Assembly (NCBI GenBank): GCA_029964075.1
Contig: CM057136.1
Location: 9,300,001 to 9,364,000 of the forward strand
Direction: 5' to 3'
Length of the DNA stretch: 64,000 nt
Source of the DNA: Patiria pectinifera
Taxonomy: Eukaryota > Echinodermata > Asteroidea > Valvatida > Asterinidae
Each line of letters begins with the position of its first letter. Within the stretch, counting starts at the first letter, position 1. The translations under genes were made by a program, and so were the position numbers. Below, piece after piece: positions 59,101 to 64,000 of the stretch. Below the pieces are notes generated by a model. The model ran no database searches. It saw nothing but the letters and a program-made list of their open reading frames with translations, and had not been told where the DNA came from.

Positions 59101-62100
59101 GGTGATGGCTTCAATTAACCTGCCTGGCATGAGGTCGAGTGAAAATTAATCCCGCGCCTCGTTCAATTCTTGTCAAAATAATCCCAGCGTGAACTGGTTA
59201 ATGTAATGCTTTTTTTGTCTTTCACCGAATCAAATTATTGCCCTTGACTGGATGGGCCTAGTCAGGACATAAAATAAATGCCAAAAACAGGATGTTACAC
59301 TTGTAGCTCCTATATGCCGATCCGAATTGCCCACTTTTTGTGATTACTTGGCTGGTTTTCCACCATTACTGGGACACACCAAAGCTCGCTGTGGTATTTC
59401 ACACAATACACTCCCCTTTATTGACATGTCCAGAGCCGCTATACAAAACACACGTGTGATGGGCGTTCAGGCATGGAATCATCCCAGTAATCGCTACCAG
59501 AACCGTCATCAGAATTTCTAGGGCTGTCCTGAACATACCGAATACTCCAATATTCGATCATCAACCAAATATTCAGATAGCTTTTTGCCGGTTGGAATTA
59601 TCAAAAACAAAACAAAAAACTACGCACACATGTGATGTTATTTTACCGTAAAATTGCTGCACTTTACTGTCAAGTGCTACTTTTTTTGCCGACAGTAACT
59701 TTTCTTGTCGACGACGGTTCAATGTTCACATCCTTTATAGGAGGTTAAAGTCCTTTACAGTTACAAAATCCTTACTTCTAAGCACTCATGTGCCCCATAT
59801 CAATTGCCACACGCAAATTCTAACTGGCGCTCTCTTCGTGCGAATATTTACAGGCGCAGTAAGCAGTTGCTGCTGGCAGTTTCGAACATCCAAATATTTG
59901 GTCAAACGTACTTGCGAGTAATCGAATACTAGATTATTCGAAACTGGACAGCCCTAATAATTTCAACACTGGATTGGTGTATAAAATGTGCCTGGAAGTA
60001 CTGTTTTTCCATAAAGTCACTGATTTTGACGTCAACTTGCACGTTCAATAGACCATTATCATGTTGCGGCCATCTTGATTTTTTCCCATTCAAATCAATG
60101 TAACCAAAGCGAGGCTGGAAGGAAAAATAGTCTGGTTCCTTTTTGCACAAGAAGCATTATCATTCAGTACTGTTACTGGATACAGGGAACATGACTGAAA
60201 TGGTGGCAGCATGATAAAGGTCAATTCCCTTTAAATAGTGATTTTTAAACACTAGTGTGATTTTCTCAGCATACCCATATAAATGTCAACACAAAATGTT
60301 TACCTGGTTCTTGTTAGGGATGTACCACAGAAAAATGCCCCCCAGGCAACCGAAGGCCACGCCCATCAACAACTCAATGGGTGCTCTGAATATATCGAAC
60401 ACCAATGCACCAGCACCTACGGGAAAATTTACAAAAAAAAAAAATATAAGGTGGAGTTTTCAAGGAAAAAATATTTGCAATTTTTTTTTTTTTTTAGCTA
60501 GACCAGTTTTTCCAAGGTTTACATGTCTTTGCCATAACTGAACGGATAAATTCTTTTGTGCTACCCAAATTAAATAGCGTCCATCTATTGTGTTCACCGT
60601 ATCTCAAAACAAGCTAATGGACCACGACAAAACTGCTGTTGAAAATCTTTCCACTTACCATCGTTTGAACTATCCAGCGAGGTGTCATAGGGAGGGTCCG
60701 TTCCGTTATATGTTGCGTTCCCTGATTCCTGATCAAAGTCACTGGCTAATTTGTCTGTGAATTGCCAAAAAAACGGAGCAAAACATTAGCATTCCGAGAA
60801 ATCTTCTCTCGTTATTCCCGTACCTCCCCAAGCTGCCCTGCCTGTGTCTCCTGCCATACCCAACAGCCAAATGCACCCAATTTTTTTCTCTGGATTCATC
60901 AGGATATGAGGGAGTTTTCAACGTCTGGTTCAAAACCAGTATGGGGATAGATAGCCGATAATCAGCTAAGGCCAAAATAAAAAAGTCTCCGGTTTCTGGT
61001 ATGCGCGCGCGTCGCCGTAGCCATGCGCGTCGGCAAAATGAAAAAGTTTTTTTTTTCAATGAAAGATGATGTCTCAAAACCGCCAAACTCACTGGTTTGA
61101 CTGGAATCCTGCTGCTGCACAATTTAAACGTGTTTTTAGATTGGGTTATGGTCGAGAATAAGCTTTATGTGGCCTCTCTGGACTCCCATATATTTGCACT
61201 ATTGTTTAGTCGGGCACCATTTGCAGTCATCAGCCGACATTTGAAGCAAAAACATCAGGTAAAAAAAAAAAAAAAGCCGCGTCGCCGCACCACTTTTTGG
61301 GCAAGCTCCATACCAGAAACCGGAGACTTTTTTTTTTGGCCTAAGGTACAAAGGCCGATTTATATTTTGCGCGAATGCGAATGCAAAGCAAGAATGTTGT
61401 CAAGAAACATTCCTGACAAAATTCCCCACATTTCAACTACGTTAACTTTTGCAAAATTTGCATCATGGATACTTGTGATGTCACAAAATTTGCATCCGCG
61501 TTACTTTCAGGAGCCAAGCATGAATCGGGGCCTGACCGTGCTATAGGACTCTCTCACTGACCCACCCAAACATTCGGGTACCGGAAAGTCAGCGTCGCCA
61601 TTGTAGTAGGCAAAGATCATGTCGCGCCGCTCGCAGTAGGTAGTAGGCAAGCCGTCAAATCTGTGATGGATGGCAACAACTGTGAGACAAACGCGGAGCC
61701 AACACCCAGTGCTGGGACGGCACAATTATCACAAACGTACACGGCACAGGTGGTGACCATTATGCCATTTGAAAAAGAATTGGTGGTAATTTAATGTGAA
61801 AATAAGCCCTATTGTCTAGTTTACAACGCACGACATGGTTGCCTACCAAACGCTTGCCTACTGCAATGGTCGCCGATCACAGGGAAACCGAATGGTCATA
61901 TTGTACCTTAACGTTATACAATGGGAACTTACAGGTTTTTTCCCCTCAAACTTACCCGATGAGAAGGCTATACCGAGAGCGACCCCAAACGCCGCGATGG
62001 CAAAGACATTTTCACAGCTGGCCGAGGCGACAATCAGCGTAGGGACACCTCGGCGCACACCGTAACCTTTCTCCTGGAGCTCGAGGACAGATGGCACCAC

Positions 62101-64000
62101 AACGGCCGGAGAGACTGCCGCTATGACAAAGCTGGACAAGAGATGAAAGTAAAAAAGTAAAGTCTGTACATGAGCAATATGGGGAATCAGGCCAGTTATC
62201 ATCTCTCGTGGTCTAGCGGTGGAGCACATGATTCACGATCGTGAGGTTGTGCGTTGGAGCCCCGCCATGGCCATGCGTGTTGTGCCCTTGAGTAAGGCGC
62301 TTCACCTCAATTACTCCTCTCAACCCAGGTGTTAAATGGGTACCGGCATTATTCAATGCTGGGAAGGTAACAGACTCGCTGTGGAGGAGGTGTGGCGATC
62401 CCCCCACAGCAGCATATGAGTCTGGTCCAATCGCTAATGAATGAGAGATGAACACTCCGTTCCTGTGAACACAGGTTCGTCCCCCTTACCTTGTTTTTTT
62501 TATCATCTCTGGTGTCAGTGGCATAAACAGACTGAGAATATTTCTATTCCCCATGAATGGGATGCCAGTCCATCACAGGTTACTCCCAGCTAATGCTGGT
62601 ACCCCTTTATACTCCTGGGTGGAGAGGCAAGTGGGGTGAAGTGGATTGCCCAAGGACACAACATATGACCAGCAGCTAGATTCAAACCCTTGACCCTCTA
62701 TTCATAAGCCACAAACCCTAACCACTAGGCCACGCTTCCCCGTCAAGAGATACGCAGAGAGTATTATCCTTCTTATTTAGTATGCCTCAATTGAACAAAG
62801 TAGAATTGCAAATACAAAATGGCAGTTTAAAAGTAGCTGAATTGACAAAATGTGTGGTGGGCAAGAGAATTTTCCTCGGAAAAGTCTGAAATCTAGATGT
62901 CTTCTGACTTAATATTCACCATGGAAGATTCTTACCAGGTTATTAACAAGTAAATAAAATTTGCTACTGCTAGACTTCTCGTTATCCTGTAATTTGCAGG
63001 AGAAATTTGGAGATAATTTGTTCAAAAGAGTGCAGGAATTGTTGAAATAACATGACCTTTAGGGGTTGGGAATTTGATTTTTCCTGCTTTTTAACCAGGT
63101 AAGTAGGTTCCACAGGGAATATCAAGTGGAAAAACAGTCTAGATTTTAAATTTGAGAGCACAGGTTTCAGGAAAAATTGCATGCGTGACTGCATGGCACA
63201 CAATGTGGAGGAAGTCCGGTATTCGAGCCACATTTATGGGGCTTAAAGGTATAGTCCATCATTTGTAATTTGTGCATTTTGCTCATTTGAAGCAACAAAA
63301 GTGCTCAAAATCTAAACAAGGCTGCTGAACAACTAACCTGATGAAGTTTCAGCTCAGCTTCAGCTGTATATTTCGAGAAAAACAACACTCTAGGATCTCA
63401 ATTTCAAATCAAAAGTTGCTGAATCATGTTTTGAATCGGGCCTGAATTCAGCGCTCGAGACACGTTCTCACTGAGCCGATTGCAGCTACGCGATGTCGCG
63501 CACCGATCCGACGAATTATAGCAACCACGCGCGCATGTGCGTCGTGTCAACGCTTGCGCGCGCTTCGCCTAATAAGAAAAGCGAACTACAAACGGACATT
63601 TCCAACGGTGCTTCTTAAGACGCACCGTTGGAAAGGCTTTCTTTCGTTGATTTCTTTAAAATGACAGCTTGCCAGAAAGAATAATTTCACAGGGAGTTAA
63701 GTCCCATTACTATCTTTCAACCAAGTATGTTTTTCAACATTTCATCAGTTAGTTTTTGGATATCTACAAATGATGGACTCTGGCTTTTTAACTCACCCAA
63801 GCATGAATGCCCAATCCCAACTGAAACCCAACAGTGCCTGCGACATGATGGCGATAATGATGGCCTCCGAGACGCACGGCATCGTGGACAGACGAGCGCA
63901 GACCAGGCTGAGTCTGCGTAGAGCCGCCGCGTCGATCCCAAGCCCCGCTTTGATTAGGATGACCGCCAGGGCGATGTTGCGCAGTGCCGAGGCCCAGCCC
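49955..64000 (-). CDS. SLC9B2-like: SLC9B/NHA-type cation-proton antiporter, 3' part (nine exons)
   Basis: Spliced - strand gene entering from the right edge. Exons: 64000-63797, 62131-61956, 60754-60659, 60416-60304, 58870-58721, 57822-57714, 56785-56649, 53349-53272, 50197-49955. All junctions keep phase and have GT/AG borders. The ~434-residue product aligns along its length, from memory, with human SLC9B2 (NHA2), a CPA2-family Na+(Li+)/H+ exchanger of plasma and organelle membranes. Shared landmarks are IALAVILIKAGLGID, AVSPAVVVPS, RRGVPTLIVA, PILFGIIGAAVS, VIGLIIRTIVTYLVV (conserved Arg), LAWLPKATVQAAIG (conserved Lys) and ITAPIGAILIALGGPRLL-like end. The C-tail is acidic and Ser/Glu-rich. 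Oddities: the Asp-Asp pair of the family is Glu-Asn here, and exon 60754-60659 adds an acidic loop. The N-terminal transmembrane segments lie outside the window. SLC9B1 versus B2 cannot be separated from this fragment. Confidence 0.92.
50546..50680. mobile_element. Possible PIF-type MITE fragment
   Basis: TTA followed by GGCCAAGAAAAAAAAATGGG resembles the left end of the nested element at 39423. A matching right end is not clear. Confidence 0.35.
50725..51200 (+). repeat. Tandem duplication, ~250-bp unit
   Basis: 50725-50950 and 50978-51200 share CTTGCCATTATAAATCTCTC, GATACAAAATTCATATTAGC, ATGAATATGGATTGGATTTC, CGAAAGATGAACTCCAAAGT and ACGCAACCTGTTGTCGGTGT with few differences. Lies in the last SLC9B intron. 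Confidence 0.85.
51771..52089. mobile_element. TIR element with GCGCCACCAAGAGTTTGCCA ends
   Basis: Left GCGCCACCAAGAGTTTGCCA followed by CGGAGAGTTCA is inverted at 52060-52088 (CTCCATGGCAAACTCTTGGT). Internal GTCGACAAA / TTTGTCGAC is also inverted. About 319 bp, non-coding. Confidence 0.72.
52165..52550. mobile_element. Repeat with CCTCCAAAATC motifs, copy 2
   Basis: Starts ACTAGGAACCATCATCAATT and ends GATTTTGGAGGATTGAAGAG, related to 46388-46625. Several internal CAATCCTCCAAAATC words occur in both orientations. Confidence 0.58.
52550..52620 (-). mobile_element. SINE/LINE 3'-tail remnant, reversed
   Basis: AATAATGATAATAATGGAGT then CTTATATAGCGCACGTATCT, CTCAAGGCGCTGG: the reverse of the GCGCTTTGAG...GCGCTATATAA...TTATTATT tail type seen at 25060-25126. 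Confidence 0.5.
53272..53349 (-). CDS. SLC9B2-like: SLC9B exon h
   Basis: 78 bp, phase 0, acceptor AACGCAG, donor GTAAGT. Encodes AAIGPLAWEVAINKNAGPLA then EQNGIK, the short loop before the last membrane segment. Separated from exon g by a 3.3-kb intron packed with repeats. Confidence 0.9.
53521..53941. mobile_element. Foldback with ~100-bp arms
   Basis: The arm 53521-53620 (TTAAAGAGGTTGTGGAATGC...) is inverted at 53843-53941 with very few differences. The central region has two direct copies of AGGACTCGTTTATACTACGC followed by CCGGGAGT and a GTTTATTAC hairpin. Non-coding; lies in an SLC9B intron. Confidence 0.85.
54211..54372. mobile_element. Foldback with ~75-bp arms
   Basis: Nearly the whole 162 bp is one imperfect palindrome. 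CAAATAATGAATG...GGTGACGGATGAAATGTTCC pairs with GGAACATTTCATCTGTCACC...CATTCATTATTTG around an 11-nt centre (GAGGCGAAGCC). It directly abuts the next element. Confidence 0.83.
54371..54716. mobile_element. MITE with ~45-bp TIRs
   Basis: Left TGTTTTATATAACACCTGAA then TAAATCCTTGTCATCTGATT. The right end is the inverse of CGTTTTATACAACACCTGAA then TAAATCCCCGTCATCTGATT. The interior has direct CACCGTGCAATGGAAYTTCC and a CG-rich GCGCGCCGCGCGCGC stretch. Immediately left of the LINE fragment. Confidence 0.83.
54718..56442 (+). pseudogene. 5'-truncated non-LTR retrotransposon reverse transcriptase
   Basis: LINE-type RT fragment on the strand opposite to SLC9B, inside its intron. From 54733 the frame shows RT motifs: VDLEKAFDRVPRE (Asp at codon 157), HQGSVLSPLLF and the catalytic YADD (codons 246-249). 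Next comes a PHD-like zinc-finger insert (Cys303, 306, 317, 320, His325, Cys328, 344, 347), then a C-terminal WFGHVERKEDVNW region. A TGA at 56008-56010 breaks the frame in phase, apparently at a Cys codon of related elements, and the frame continues to TAA at 56440. There is no endonuclease domain and no ATG start, so the copy is 5'-truncated and dead. RTE-like affiliation is a guess. Confidence 0.88.
56649..56785 (-). CDS. SLC9B2-like: SLC9B exon g
   Basis: 137 bp, acceptor TTTTCCAG, donor GTATGG. Encodes GNGIAIMVIGLIIRTIVTYL, then VVCKAGLTIKAKVFAALAWL and PKATVQ. Holds the Arg and Lys that are charged landmarks of the core domain. Confidence 0.93.
57091..57272. mobile_element. Foldback, ~85-bp arms
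   Basis: TTTGCTCTTTTCACGCTTCC...CTCGATCTGGCAACTTTACA is inverted at 57217-57272, with an inner stem GCCGGTTCAGTGATCTGAAC / GGGAATCACTGAACTGGC. Non-coding and intronic. Confidence 0.82.
57714..57822 (-). CDS. SLC9B2-like: SLC9B exon f
   Basis: 109 bp, acceptor TATTTCAG, donor GTGAGC. Encodes EPVNKIVGVIWTLFEPILFG then IIGAAVSVEYLDGNTV, matching the AWDIFQPLLFGLIGAEVS segment of SLC9B2. Confidence 0.92.
58721..58870 (-). CDS. SLC9B2-like: SLC9B exon e
   Basis: 150 bp, phase 0 at both ends, acceptor CCCCAG, donor GTAAAA. Encodes KSLTWKRALLVCGGGLLSLF then FAQAEFTGAGAMGCLILPFV and AAQGWGRSK, the family's FPGSGGLCTLVMAF-like region. Confidence 0.9.
59519..59956. mobile_element. hAT-type MITE
   Basis: 438 bp with inverted ends TAGGGCTGTCC and GGACAGCCCTA. 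The subterminal CGAATA/TATTCG words are repeated. Flanked by 8-bp words AGAATTTC (59511-59518) and ATAATTTC (59957-59964), a 7/8 match. An 8-bp duplication with such ends indicates the hAT superfamily. Intronic. Confidence 0.8.
60304..60416 (-). CDS. SLC9B2-like: SLC9B exon d
   Basis: 113 bp, acceptor CCCGTAG, donor GTAAAC. Encodes GAGALVFDIFRAPIELLMGV then a Gly-rich membrane segment ending WYIPNKNQ. Corresponds to the VFNVLRGVLEVVIG segment of human SLC9B2. Confidence 0.9.
60659..60754 (-). CDS. SLC9B2-like: SLC9B exon c (acidic loop, two sequons)
   Basis: 96 bp, acceptor TTCACAG, donor GTAAGT, phase 1 on both sides and therefore skippable without a frameshift. Encodes DKLASDFDQESGNATYNGTD then PPYDTSLDSSND: hydrophilic, acidic, with Asn-Ala-Thr and Asn-Gly-Thr N-glycosylation sequons. 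The human protein has no comparable insert at this point as I recall it. Confidence 0.82.
60970..61341. mobile_element. PIF/Harbinger-type MITE, copy in SLC9B
   Basis: 372 bp. TAA at 60967-60969 and 61342-61344. Ends GGCCAAAATAAAAAAGTCTC and inverse, continuing CGGTTTCTGGTATGCGCGCG. Closely related to 11361-11673 over both arms and the middle (CCGCCAAACTCACTGGTTTG). Confidence 0.8.
61590..61880. mobile_element. Foldback with GCCATTGTAGTAGGCAA ends
   Basis: GCGTCGCCATTGTAGTAGGC at about 61591 is inverted near 61850-61875 (TTGCCTACTGCAATGGTCGC). The CATGTCG/CGACATG pair is internal. The boundaries are approximate. Confidence 0.55.
61956..62131 (-). CDS. SLC9B2-like: SLC9B exon b (ion-binding motif exon)
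   Basis: 176 bp, acceptor TTGTCCAG, donor GTAAGT. Encodes FVIAAVSPAVVVPSVLELQ...GIAFSS. The segment VASASCENVFAIAAF occupies the place of the family's S-F-D-D-I-L-A-I segment: codons GAA-AAT (Glu-Asn) replace the two Asp codons. The exon is otherwise intact, with no stop or frameshift. Confidence 0.93.
62206..62480 (+). mobile_element. tRNA-derived SINE
   Basis: Perfect A box TGGTCTAGCGG (62209-62219) and degenerate B box CGTTGGAGCCC (62252-62262). The body has GTAAGGCGCTTCACCTCAAT and AACCCAGGTGTTAAATGGGT, typical of deuterostome SINE bodies. Intronic. Confidence 0.72.
62555..62745 (-). mobile_element. tRNA-derived SINE, reverse orientation
   Basis: On the - strand: A box TGGCCTAGTGG (62732-62722) and near-consensus B box GGTTTGAATCT (62688-62678). 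The body includes the inverse of GATTGCCCAAGGACACAACA. Confidence 0.7.
62750..63240. other. SLC9B intron, nothing recognised
   Basis: AT-rich intronic sequence with no repeat family identified. Confidence 0.4.
63247..63785. mobile_element. TTAA-clan MITE, family B, copy 2, at a splice donor
   Basis: 539 bp. TTAA at 63243-63246; the right side is TTTTAA. Ends AGGTATAGTCCATCATTTGT and the inverse of AGCCAGAGTCCATCATTTGT. The palindrome lies around 63600-63633 (TTCTTAAGACGCACCGTTGG). Closely similar to 44816-45326. The right end lies 11 bp from the exon at 63797, i.e. at intron position +12. Confidence 0.83.
63797..64000 (-). CDS. SLC9B2-like: SLC9B exon a (partial, cut by window edge)
   Basis: Encodes GWASALRNIALAVILIKAGL...FSWDWAFML plus two bases of the next Gly codon. 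The donor is GTGAGT at 63796-63791. It contains two transmembrane stretches of the core domain. The upstream border is not visible. Confidence 0.9.

Noticed and set aside
1..64000. CRISPR arrays, bacterial operons or a prokaryotic defence system
   Set aside because: The window is eukaryotic (spliced genes, SINEs, MITEs). The tandem arrays have no unique spacers of constant length and no associated genes.

Overview
This is a eukaryotic, repeat-saturated window with very low gene density. It has spliced exons with GT/AG borders, pol III tRNA-derived SINEs, non-LTR and DNA-transposon remnants, many poly-G/poly-C runs and a strong excess of the palindrome TACATGTA. The repeats resemble those of ambulacrarian deuterostomes, and an echinoderm, perhaps a sea star, is my best guess. 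That species call is an inference and was not tested. Only two protein-coding genes can be supported: a single-exon PH-domain-like gene on the + strand (16272-17009) and the 3' two-thirds of an SLC9B (NHA-type cation/proton antiporter) gene on the - strand (nine coding exons between 64000 and 49955). The SLC9B gene enters from the right edge, so its N-terminus lies outside the window. All nine exons join with intact phase and consensus splice sites. They give about 434 residues running from the middle of the transporter core to the stop codon.

Layout. 1-16000 is intergenic, with TTAA-flanked MITEs, a short recurring motif cluster (560-1720), a hairpin (2328-2418), a tRNA-like element (about 5670-5740), a ~118-bp tandem array (6690-7665) and a PIF/Harbinger-type MITE (11361-11673). 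16272-17009 is the PH-like gene, in a GC-rich island. 17000-49900 is about 33 kb without a recognisable gene. It holds inverted SINEs, several minisatellites (16, 12 and 26 bp units), a ~1-kb segmental duplication, a mariner-type foldback and more MITEs. 49955-64000 is SLC9B, whose introns have been colonised by a 5'-truncated LINE reverse transcriptase, several foldbacks, a hAT-type MITE, a PIF-type MITE, SINEs and one TTAA MITE that ends 11 bp from a splice donor.

The most interesting observations are these. (1) The predicted SLC9B protein carries Glu-Asn where human SLC9B2 and electrogenic CPA2 antiporters have the Asp-Asp ion-binding pair. (2) At least four MITE families share one design: TTAA target duplication, AGG termini, a subterminal ATTTGCA-like box and, in three of the families, a central palindrome. 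They look like one piggyBac-like non-autonomous clan. (3) Nested insertions with a paralogous empty site allow relative dating. No new multi-gene biological system was found. The novelty is in the transporter motif and in the repeat architecture.
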